A model generated the notes under the pieces. The model did no database searches and was not told the origin of the DNA. It saw nothing but the letters and a program-made list of their open reading frames with translations. 46,076 bases of DNA, from the NCBI GenBank assembly GCA_963546405.1, contig CAUUNL010000005.1, forward strand, positions 1-46,076. Direction: 5' to 3'. Made by a program: the position numbers and the translations under genes. The DNA comes from Abiotrophia defectiva_A (GTDB lineage Bacteria > Bacillota > Bacilli > Lactobacillales > Aerococcaceae). Each line of letters opens with the position of its first letter. Position 1 is the stretch's first letter. This document shows positions 32,986-40,485 of this stretch, piece by piece.

Positions 32986-34731
32986 ATGTTAGCTGCCATG
33001 TGGCAATTCATTAAACGTTATCCGATGACTTACCTGATTATTCTGCTTTCCATTATTGCCGACTATATCTTGTTGGTCATTCCTACGCGCGTAACTCAGG
33101 CCATTATTGATGCCATGGCCGACCACTCGCTGACGGGTCAGAGCCTGGCTCTCTTCATTGGCATTTTCCTGGTGGTGTCGGTGGCTCAGTACACATCTGC
33201 ATACCTATGGATGAGTCGACTCTTTAGTCAATCGGCATTCTATATCAAGGAAGTCAAGCTCAATCTCTACCAGAAGATCATCAGCATGCGGATTCAATTT
33301 TTTGAGAAGTTCCGTTCAGGCGACATGATGACTCGCTTCACTTCTGATGTTAGGGGAATTGAGGATTTTATGGGCTATGGCGTAATGAGCTTTCTCTTAT
33401 CCGCGGGTACCTACTTTATCATTATTCCCATTATGCTATCTATTTCTTGGAAGGTGACCCTCTTAGCTCTTATTCCTTCTAGTCTCATCCTGCTTCCTCT
33501 TGTAATCTTAACGCGTCGACAAGAAGAAGCCGTGACGCAACAACGCGATGCGGTTGCTTCCCTTGGTAATGAGGTCTTAGAGGTCATAGAAGGCATTCGA
33601 GTGACGCGCGCTTACGGTAACAAACAAGAAGCCAGTCAACGTTTCCAGGCAAAAACGCGCGATTTAGCCAGCAAGGCTATCCGGATTATGTACTACCAAG
33701 CGGCGTTTGGTCGCCTATCCATTACCATTATGTCCCTGACCGCGGCCTTGGTCATTGGCGTAGGGGGACTGGAAATGGCGGCAGGGCATTTGACCTTGGG
33801 CCAAGTTATTGCCTTGCAACTCTATTCAGTTTCACTGGCTGAACCGCTCTGGTCCTTAACCGATTTGATTGTTGTCTATCAAAATGCCAAAGTCAGCCAT
33901 GGTAAAATCCAAGAATTATTGGATGCTAGCGATGATTTGGCCAGTCAAGGGACTCAAAGGCTAAGTGACCTAGAGGAGCTGAGCTTAGCTGATTATAGTT
34001 TCCGCTATCAAGGAGCTTCTGAAGACAGTCTCAGTCACATTCATCTTCGCCTTAAGAAAGGACAGACTCTTGGGATTGTCGGTAAGACAGGTAGCGGCAA
34101 GACCACCCTGGTTCGCCAATTCCTATGCCAGTATCCCATTGGCCAGGGAGAATTCTTAGTCAACAACCGACCAATCAGTGATTTTAATCGTCACGATATG
34201 GAAAAGCTGATTGGTTATGTACCGCAAGAACACTTACTCTTTTCGCGTACCGTAAGGGAGAATATTCTCTTGGGCAATCCTTCTGCCAGTCAGAAACAAG
34301 TGGATGTTGCGGTGGCCATTGCAGCCTTTAGCCAAGACTTGGAACGTATGTCGGAGGGCTACGACACTCTAATTGGGGAGAAAGGGGTGGCTATTTCAGG
34401 CGGTCAGAAACAACGTATCTCCATCGCCCGCGCCATGATTAAGGAACCAGAGCTCCTAATTTTAGATGATGCCTTATCGGCAGTTGATGCGCGGACCGAA
34501 CGTATTATTATTGAAAATATCCAAACTCTACGAGCCGGTAAGACCAATATTATTACTACCCATCGCTTATCAGCTGTGGAGCATGCCGATTGGATTGTGG
34601 TCCTAGACCAAGGCCGCATTGTAGAAGAAGGGCGCGCAGAAGATCTCATGGCCCTAGGCGGTTGGTATGCTGAACAAGCATGGCGCCAACGCCTAAATGA
34701 AGAAGTCTCAGAAGAGGAGGTGATGGCATGA
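32986..34731 (+). CDS. Heterodimeric ABC exporter subunit with degenerate site (BmrC/EfrC/LmrC-like)
   Basis: This half-transporter has six membrane helices (about residues 1-310) and an ATPase domain with Walker A GKTGSGKTT at 366-374, signature ISGGQKQRIS and Walker B LLILDDALSAVD. The catalytic Glu is replaced by Asp495, so this subunit supplies the degenerate site's Walker motifs plus an intact signature. This is typical of the first subunit of BmrCD/EfrCD/LmrCD-type multidrug exporters. AAGGGGGA at 32973-32980 selects ATG 32986 (581 residues); a longer frame from 32872 reads through the attenuator terminator and is rejected. The stop overlaps the partner gene by ATGA. Confidence 0.92.
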   Translation: MLAAMWQFIKRYPMTYLIILLSIIADYILLVIPTRVTQAIIDAMADHSLTGQSLALFIGIFLVVSVAQYTSAYLWMSRLFSQSAFYIKEVKLNLYQKIISMRIQFFEKFRSGDMMTRFTSDVRGIEDFMGYGVMSFLLSAGTYFIIIPIMLSISWKVTLLALIPSSLILLPLVILTRRQEEAVTQQRDAVASLGNEVLEVIEGIRVTRAYGNKQEASQRFQAKTRDLASKAIRIMYYQAAFGRLSITIMSLTAALVIGVGGLEMAAGHLTLGQVIALQLYSVSLAEPLWSLTDLIVVYQNAKVSHGKIQELLDASDDLASQGTQRLSDLEELSLADYSFRYQGASEDSLSHIHLRLKKGQTLGIVGKTGSGKTTLVRQFLCQYPIGQGEFLVNNRPISDFNRHDMEKLIGYVPQEHLLFSRTVRENILLGNPSASQKQVDVAVAIAAFSQDLERMSEGYDTLIGEKGVAISGGQKQRISIARAMIKEPELLILDDALSAVDARTERIIIENIQTLRAGKTNIITTHRLSAVEHADWIVVLDQGRIVEEGRAEDLMALGGWYAEQAWRQRLNEEVSEEEVMA

Positions 34732-36482
34732 GTATCCCCTTAAGATTATTTCGATTGGTCAAAGTAGAGTGGCGTCTCTTCCTCCTAGGCCTAGTGCTCT
34801 TGGGCGGGGGGACCATTATTCAAAACTATGCCCCCTTAGAAATTCAAAGAGTCATTGACCAGGTTCTCACGCCTGTCTTCAATCAGGGCAAGGAACTGGA
34901 TAGGGCAGCTATGCTGCAACATCTGGGCTTCTATGTAGGCCTGATTGCCTTAGCTTCGATTATTGGCTATTTTGCTAGTATTATCTTAATGTCATGTGCC
35001 AACCGTATAGTGGAATACATCCGCAATAAGGCCTTCGATGTCATGCAGAATCTGCCGGTCTCATATTTTGATGATAAGCCAGCCGGCAAGATTTCCTCTC
35101 GCATTATTAATGACACGGAGACCCTTAGAAGCAACTTCTACGGTGGTATCATGTCTCAAGCCTTTCTTAATTTGGCTCAGGTAATCATTATTTATGTCTT
35201 TATCTTTAGCTTGAACTGGTATATCGGTTTGGCCCTTTTACTGCTCTTACCACTCTTTTATTGCTGGTATGTGCTCTACAGTCGCCAAGTCTCTCAGGCT
35301 ATGAAGGTTTTCTTCGAAGCTCAAAGTGAGATTAATTCCCAGGTCAATGAAACCATGAACGGCAGTGTCATGATTCAGCTTTCTCACATAGAGTCCAGCT
35401 TCAAATCCCGTTTCCAAACAATCGTAGAGCAGATGTACCAAGCAGCCCTAAAATGGATTCGCGTGGACTCCACGGTCTCTTGGAGCTTGGGTGAATTGCT
35501 CAACCGGTCTTTTGTAGCCTTAATTTTGGCTGTGGTGGGTTATCAATTCTTGGGGCAGACTCTGGCTATTACAGTCGGCCAGCTCTTTATCTACATCAAC
35601 TACTTGGATCGTCTCTTCATGAACCTCAATAATTTTGTCCGGCAATTCTCCCAGATTCAACAATCGGTGGCAACCGGTCAACGGGTGCTAGAGTTACTGG
35701 ACGCGGAGCAGGAAGTGGAGGTAGACCGAGACTTGGTAGTGACGCAAGGTCAAGTCGAGTTCAAGCATGTTCACTTTGCCTATGTACCGGGCCAGCCCGT
35801 CTTGAAAGATCTGAATCTGCTAGCTCAGCCAGGTCAGACCATTGCCTTGGTGGGACATACGGGGTCAGGTAAGAGTTCTATTATTAATCTCTTGTTCCGC
35901 TTCTATGACCCTCAAGAAGGCCAGATTCTCATTGATGGACAAGCCATTGGCGACTATTCCCGTGAGAGTGTCCGCAAGGAAATGGGGATTGTGCTTCAAG
36001 ACCCTTATCTCTTCACCGGAACCATCGCTTCTAATGTGACCATGGGGAATGAGACCATTGATGATGCGGCTGTCTGGCAAGCCCTTGAACGGGTTGGGGC
36101 CAAGGACATGGTCAGTCGCTTGCCTCAAGGCATTCAGGCTCCTGTCTTTGAAAAAGGGGCGACCTATTCCAGTGGCGAACGCCAACTGATTAGTTTTGCC
36201 CGGACCTTGGCAGCAGATCCTAAGATTTTGATTCTGGATGAGGCAACGTCTCATATCGATACGGAAACAGAGGAAATCATTCAACATGCCATGAAGGTCG
36301 TGAGCCAGGGGCGGACTACCTTTATCATTGCCCACCGTCTGTCGACTATTCAAGACGCTGATTTAATTTTGGTCTTGCATGAAGGCCAAATTGTAGAACG
36401 TGGCAATCATCAGACCTTGTTGGCCCAAGACGGACGCTATGCTGAAATGTACCGCATGCAGCTACAACAAACTAATGGCTAG
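34728..36482 (+). CDS. Heterodimeric ABC exporter subunit with catalytic Walker B (BmrD/EfrD/LmrD-like)
   Basis: This partner half-transporter (584 residues) has six membrane helices and an ATPase domain with Walker A GHTGSGKSS, Walker B ILILDEATSHID with intact catalytic Glu505, and the altered signature YSSGERQLISFA in place of LSGGQ. Together with the first subunit, one ATP site is complete and one is degenerate, as in known asymmetric multidrug exporters. The 4-base ATGA overlap ensures paired synthesis. Drug efflux is likely; the actual substrates cannot be predicted. Confidence 0.93.
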   Translation: MSIPLRLFRLVKVEWRLFLLGLVLLGGGTIIQNYAPLEIQRVIDQVLTPVFNQGKELDRAAMLQHLGFYVGLIALASIIGYFASIILMSCANRIVEYIRNKAFDVMQNLPVSYFDDKPAGKISSRIINDTETLRSNFYGGIMSQAFLNLAQVIIIYVFIFSLNWYIGLALLLLLPLFYCWYVLYSRQVSQAMKVFFEAQSEINSQVNETMNGSVMIQLSHIESSFKSRFQTIVEQMYQAALKWIRVDSTVSWSLGELLNRSFVALILAVVGYQFLGQTLAITVGQLFIYINYLDRLFMNLNNFVRQFSQIQQSVATGQRVLELLDAEQEVEVDRDLVVTQGQVEFKHVHFAYVPGQPVLKDLNLLAQPGQTIALVGHTGSGKSSIINLLFRFYDPQEGQILIDGQAIGDYSRESVRKEMGIVLQDPYLFTGTIASNVTMGNETIDDAAVWQALERVGAKDMVSRLPQGIQAPVFEKGATYSSGERQLISFARTLAADPKILILDEATSHIDTETEEIIQHAMKVVSQGRTTFIIAHRLSTIQDADLILVLHEGQIVERGNHQTLLAQDGRYAEMYRMQLQQTNG

Positions 36483-36505
36483 TAGAGGTGAAAAGGAGGC
36501 TTATG

Positions 36506-37045
36506 ATGAGTAACTTGTATCTTAAGGAGATTAGTCCAGCTGATTATCCGGCACTGGCAGCCTATCGTCAGGCCTATCTAAATCGGAAATTACTTGCCCA
36601 TGGCTGTGGCGACCTTGAAAACTATGACGATATGGCCGCTTGGCATCAAAGACAAGTGGCCATGACCAAACGGGAGACGCTGCCCCAGGGCTATGCGCCG
36701 GCCAAAATATGGTTAGTGATGGAGCCGGCCGCTCAAGCTGGAGCCAGTGATCGCTTGGTTGGTCTAAGTAATTTGCGGCTTGAATTAACGGATTATTTAC
36801 GTCAGTTCGGTGGTCATGTCGGTTACTCAATCGCGCCAGATTGCTGGGGCCAAGGTTTTGGCACCCAACTCTTGGCCTTAACCTTAGATAAGGCCCGTCA
36901 AGAGGGGCTCCAGAGACTACTGATTACCTGTGACAAGACCAATCGAGCTTCAGCACGCGTTATTGAAAAGAATGGCGGGGTTTTGGAAAATGTGGTGACG
37001 GAAGCAGACGGCAATCTCTTGTGTCGTTATTGGATTGACTTATAG
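36506..37045 (+). CDS. GNAT family N-acetyltransferase
   Basis: This 179-residue acetyltransferase of the GNAT superfamily has the acetyl-CoA pyrophosphate-binding motif A in VGYSIAPDCWGQGFGTQLLALTL region (Q-G-F-G-T in place of Q-x-x-G-x-G/A) and the C-terminal CDKTNRASARVIEKNGG block, where Asn and Ser-Arg are conserved. The acceptor is unknown. AAAGGAGG sits at about 36492-36499; ATG 36506 is the best spaced of three close candidates (36488 GTG, 36503 ATG, 36506 ATG). It follows the exporter pair by 23 bases and ends with the operon's terminator, so an accessory role in drug resistance is possible but speculative. Confidence 0.88.
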   Translation: MSNLYLKEISPADYPALAAYRQAYLNRKLLAHGCGDLENYDDMAAWHQRQVAMTKRETLPQGYAPAKIWLVMEPAAQAGASDRLVGLSNLRLELTDYLRQFGGHVGYSIAPDCWGQGFGTQLLALTLDKARQEGLQRLLITCDKTNRASARVIEKNGGVLENVVTEADGNLLCRYWIDL

Positions 37046-37055
37046 CTTTATGCTG

Positions 37056-37080
37056 AGCGGGAGCCTGTCTCCCGCTTTTT
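37056..37080 (+). terminator. Intrinsic terminator of the ABC exporter-GNAT operon
   Basis: AGCGGGAG (37056-37063) pairs with CTCCCGCT (37069-37076), followed by T. Confidence 0.92.
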
Positions 37081-37151
37081 GAGCATTATAGAAGGGATTT
37101 TGAACCAAATGGTGTAGTATAGAAGGGTAGAGATTATAAGGAGGTATTTGC

Positions 37152-38504
37152 ATGACTGCAAACTATGATTTAATTGTAATTGGTGGCGGTAGCGGCGGTG
37201 TGGCGACAGCCAATCGCGCGGCTATGTACGGCGCCAAGGTAGCCTTGATAGAAGGCAAACGCTTAGGAGGAACCTGTGTCAACGAAGGCTGTGTGCCTAA
37301 GAAAATCACTTGGTATGCGGCTCATATGGCCGATGTTATGAACCAAGTAGGGCCAGGCTATGGTTTCCAAGATGTTCACTATCAATTTAACTACCAGGAA
37401 TTTGTTAAGGCTCGTGATACTTATGTGGCCAATGCCCGCGCTAGCTATGAACGTGGTTTATTGAATAATGGCATTGATTACATTAAGGGCTATGCTAAAT
37501 TCATCGATAACCATACGGTTCAAGTTAACGGTCAAAACTATTCTGCACGTTACTTTATGATTGCCACAGGTGGCCGTCCAGCGGTGCCACAAGTGCCAGG
37601 CCACGAGCTTTTGGATACGTCTGATTCCTTCTTCGAATGGCAAGACCTGCCTCAATCCGTTGCCGTTGTGGGGGCTGGCTATATTGCCGTAGAGTTGGCC
37701 GGTGTCTTACACGCCTTAGGAGTAGAGTCTCACTTAGTGGTCCGCTATGACCGCCCATTACGTAAATTTGATTCCATGCTTAGCCAAGCCTTGTTGGACA
37801 CGATGGCAGATCATGGCCCAACTTTACACGCTCATACCCAGTTCGACGAATATCGTCGTCGTCAGGATGGCAAGATTGAGTGCTTGTCTCAAGGTCAAGT
37901 AGTCTTAGTAGTGGATCGGGTCATTGCAGCCATTGGTCGGGCTCTTAATTCCGACGCTCTAGGCTTGGAAAATACCGACATCCAAGTCAATGAACGAGGC
38001 ATTATCCAAGTCAATGACCAACATCAGACAGCCGTCCCACATACTTATGCAGTAGGGGATGTCATTGGTCGCCCAGCCTTGACGCCGGTCGCTATCCGCG
38101 CAGGCCGTCATGTGGCAGAGTACCTCTTCAATGGGGCAGCCTCAGCCGCCATTGATTACAGCCAAATTCCAACAGTTGTCTTCTCCCACCCGGCAATTGC
38201 CACAGTAGGTTACACTCAAGAAGAAGCGGAAGCTAAATTCGGGGCAGACAATCTTAAAGTCTACACTAGCCAGTTCAACTCCATGTATCAACGGGCTGCC
38301 GGGCTCAATGTTCCTTCTAAGTTTAAGCTGGTTTGCCAAGGCCCTGAAGAGAAGATTGTCGGCCTACACGCCATTGGTGAGGGAGTGGATGAAATGCTAC
38401 AAGGCTTCGCGGTGGCCATTAAGATGGGGGCAACCAAGGCGGACTTCGATGCGACAATCGCCATTCACCCAACAGGTTCTGAAGAGTTCGTCACCATGCG
38501 TTAA
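37152..38504 (+). CDS. gor: Glutathione-disulfide reductase
   Basis: This FAD- and NADPH-dependent reductase restores GSH from GSSG. FAD binding is at VIGGGSGGVATANRAA, the redox-active disulfide is Cys42/Cys47 in GGTCVNEGCVPKK, NADPH binding is at VVGAGYIAVELAGVL, and the C-terminal catalytic motif is IHPTGSEEF. At 450 residues it matches bacterial glutathione reductases; related disulfide reductases such as trypanothione or mycothione reductase are less likely given the GCVPKK form. AAGGAGG precedes the ATG. TATAGAAGGG occurs twice upstream (37087-37096 and 37118-37127). Confidence 0.95.
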   Translation: MTANYDLIVIGGGSGGVATANRAAMYGAKVALIEGKRLGGTCVNEGCVPKKITWYAAHMADVMNQVGPGYGFQDVHYQFNYQEFVKARDTYVANARASYERGLLNNGIDYIKGYAKFIDNHTVQVNGQNYSARYFMIATGGRPAVPQVPGHELLDTSDSFFEWQDLPQSVAVVGAGYIAVELAGVLHALGVESHLVVRYDRPLRKFDSMLSQALLDTMADHGPTLHAHTQFDEYRRRQDGKIECLSQGQVVLVVDRVIAAIGRALNSDALGLENTDIQVNERGIIQVNDQHQTAVPHTYAVGDVIGRPALTPVAIRAGRHVAEYLFNGAASAAIDYSQIPTVVFSHPAIATVGYTQEEAEAKFGADNLKVYTSQFNSMYQRAAGLNVPSKFKLVCQGPEEKIVGLHAIGEGVDEMLQGFAVAIKMGATKADFDATIAIHPTGSEEFVTMR

Positions 38505-38526
38505 GACTTGAGCTGGAGGCGAGATA

Positions 38527-38772
38527 ATGGTAATATCTTTATTAGTTGGCGTCTTCCTGGGCTGGCTCATGGCATTACTCTACCATGAGTTACCCGAAAG
38601 CAGAAGTCGCTTCATGGTAGCCGGCTTAATTGGTGCCTGGATTGGTAATTATTTTTGGTTCAAGCTAGGGCCTGCCATCTACGGATTTGCGCCTATTCCA
38701 AGTTTCTTAGGAGCAGGGCTCTTCCTAGGTCTAGCCTGGTTACTGGTTAATTTAACGGTCTCAAGCAAGTAA
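38527..38772 (+). CDS. GlsB/YeaQ/YmgE-like small membrane protein
   Basis: This is an 81-residue protein with three predicted helices and the glycine-rich pattern GVFLGWLMALLYHELP...VAGLIGAWIGNYFWFKLG, as in the GlsB/YeaQ/YmgE family, sometimes labelled transglycosylase-associated, whose function is unknown. GGAGG lies 9 bases before the ATG. It is 22 bases after gor and 15 before the thioesterase gene. Confidence 0.8.
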   Translation: MVISLLVGVFLGWLMALLYHELPESRSRFMVAGLIGAWIGNYFWFKLGPAIYGFAPIPSFLGAGLFLGLAWLLVNLTVSSK

Positions 38773-38787
38773 TAAAGAGGTGTATCG

Positions 38788-39549
38788 ATGGTTCAAACCC
38801 GCTTTTCTAAGTTTTTCCCACGTCAAGAAATCGTCCACAAGCAGGGGATTATTGAGCCCCAGCGCATGATTCGTTATGCTCTTATCACCTCTGGCGCCCA
38901 TGACCAAGTGGTTCGGACCCAACTCAACTATGCCTTTGTCAGTGAGACCCAATCTTGGATTGTTACGCAATACCGATTGGAGCTAGTAGATCGATATCAG
39001 GGTCAGGAAGACTTAAGAGTAGAAACCTTGCTCTGCGAAGCCAACCGTTTCTTCTGTAATCGCCGCTTCCGCTTCTATGAAGGAGACCGACTGCTGGCCA
39101 TTGTGGAAGCCCAATATGTCATCTTGGACTTGGATAAGCGTCGGATTGTGCGCTTACCAATTGAGTCTTTCCAAGAGGCCAATTTGGTCATAGCAGAAGA
39201 AGAGCCAGCTCATTTTGATCCGGTAAAATGGGAAGGAGACCAAGTTCAAGAAAGCAAGACGTCGCCTTTAGCCATTACGCCAGAGGTCATCGACGAAAAT
39301 GGCCATGTTAACAATCTGGTCTATATTGGCTGGGCCCTAGACCAATTAGCTAGTCAAGCGCCATACTCTAGTTGCTATATCAAGTACGGCAGTGAACTCC
39401 TGCCTAGCGACCAAGTGGAGATTCGAAGCCAGCTGGTCCCTCTGAGCGACCAAGAGTGGGTAACCGACCATCAAATTTATAATCTAAGTAAGGATAAAGT
39501 TGCCTGTCTGGTTCAGTTTGTCTGGAACCAGCCGGTTGACTTAGCCTAA
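38788..39549 (+). CDS. Acyl-ACP thioesterase
   Basis: This 253-residue protein of the bacterial FatA/FatB-like acyl-ACP thioesterase family has two hot-dog folds. The C-terminal half carries the catalytic block ITPEVIDENGHVNNLVYIGW, in which Asp, Asn and His of DxNxHVNN are conserved. It releases free fatty acids from acyl carrier protein. No fatty acid synthesis genes are nearby. AAAGAGGTG precedes the ATG and map follows 19 bases later. Confidence 0.93.
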   Translation: MVQTRFSKFFPRQEIVHKQGIIEPQRMIRYALITSGAHDQVVRTQLNYAFVSETQSWIVTQYRLELVDRYQGQEDLRVETLLCEANRFFCNRRFRFYEGDRLLAIVEAQYVILDLDKRRIVRLPIESFQEANLVIAEEEPAHFDPVKWEGDQVQESKTSPLAITPEVIDENGHVNNLVYIGWALDQLASQAPYSSCYIKYGSELLPSDQVEIRSQLVPLSDQEWVTDHQIYNLSKDKVACLVQFVWNQPVDLA

Positions 39550-39568
39550 GAAGGAGTGTATCTAATCC

Positions 39569-40327
39569 ATGATTACCTTAAAATCACCGCGTGAAATCGA
39601 TGCTATGGCTAAGTCCGGCGAGATTTTGGCGGGTATTCATGTCCAGTTGCGTGACTTTATTAAACCAGGTCTAACAACAGCTCAAGTAGACAAGTTTGTT
39701 CAAGACAAGATTGAAGCTGCTGGGGCAGTAGCCGCTCAAATTGGCTACGAAGGTTATAAATACGCGACTTGTACCAGTGTCAATGACGAAATCTGCCATG
39801 GTTTTCCTTCCAATTATGTGCTTAAAGATGGCGATATTGTCAAAGTAGACTTCTGTGTGGATTTGGCAGGGGCTATTTCCGATTCTTGCTGGACCTATGC
39901 AGTCGGTCAGGTCAGCCCTGAGAATCAAGCCCTTATGGAAGTGACCAAGGAAGCTCTCTATAAGGGAATTGAAGCGGCTCAAGTCGGCAATCGTATTGGA
40001 GACATCGGCCACGCTATTCAAACTTATGCTGAAGCTAAGGGTTACGGGGTAGTCCGTGACTTTATCGGCCACGGCATTGGTCCAACAATCCACGAAGAAC
40101 CAGGTATCCCACATTACGGAACCAAGGGCAAGGGCTTGCGCCTCAAGGAAGGCATGACCATCACCATTGAGCCAATGATTACGACTGGTACTTGGCAAAT
40201 GAAGATGGATAATAACGGTTGGACGGCACGTACCCGCGACGGGGGCAACTGTGCCCAGTATGAGCACTCCTTAGTTATTACTAAGGAAGGGCCACGCATT
40301 CTGACCCAACAAGTGCCTGAAGGCTAA
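39569..40327 (+). CDS. map: Type I methionine aminopeptidase
   Basis: This enzyme removes the initiator methionine from nascent proteins. The five metal ligands are visible: Asp in KVDFCVD, Asp in ISDSCW, His in IGHGIGPTIHEEPGIP, Glu in ITIEPMI and Glu in YEHSLVIT. The 252 residues match type Ia without an N-terminal extension. The segment MDNNGWTARTRDGGNCAQ is an insertion of the kind seen in lactic acid bacterial enzymes. Ribosome-site spacing is unusually long: AAGGAG lies about 12 bases before the ATG. Confidence 0.97.
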   Translation: MITLKSPREIDAMAKSGEILAGIHVQLRDFIKPGLTTAQVDKFVQDKIEAAGAVAAQIGYEGYKYATCTSVNDEICHGFPSNYVLKDGDIVKVDFCVDLAGAISDSCWTYAVGQVSPENQALMEVTKEALYKGIEAAQVGNRIGDIGHAIQTYAEAKGYGVVRDFIGHGIGPTIHEEPGIPHYGTKGKGLRLKEGMTITIEPMITTGTWQMKMDNNGWTARTRDGGNCAQYEHSLVITKEGPRILTQQVPEG

Positions 40328-40359
40328 CTTGCTGGTTTAGGGGCTTAATAGATATTTGG

Positions 40360-40388
40360 AAAGAGGGGATTAATTTCCCCTCTTTTTT
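40360..40388 (+). terminator. Intrinsic terminator after map
   Basis: AAGAGGGGA (40361-40369) pairs with TCCCCTCTT (40376-40384) and is followed by T. Confidence 0.92.
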
Positions 40389-40431
40389 GCTTAGATAAGT
40401 CGGGCTCAATCATGAAATTTAAGGGAATTTA

Positions 40432-40440
40432 TGCTATAAT
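40432..40440 (+). promoter_or_regulatory. Extended -10 promoter of ftsK
   Basis: TGC-TATAAT (-10 at 40435-40440) lies 45 bases before the ftsK start; no convincing -35. Confidence 0.7.
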
Positions 40441-40485
40441 AGTGAGTGATGAACATTTTTACTAATTGATGAAGGAGGGGACCCT

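Noticed and set aside
35865..36353. 162-codon minus-strand frame opposite the second ABC subunit
   Set aside because: It lies entirely within the conserved ATPase domain of the plus-strand gene and has no supporting signals.
39671..40267. 198-codon open frame on the minus strand opposite map
   Set aside because: Map is unambiguous with all metal ligands. The opposite frame has no ribosome site or recognisable family and is a codon-use shadow.
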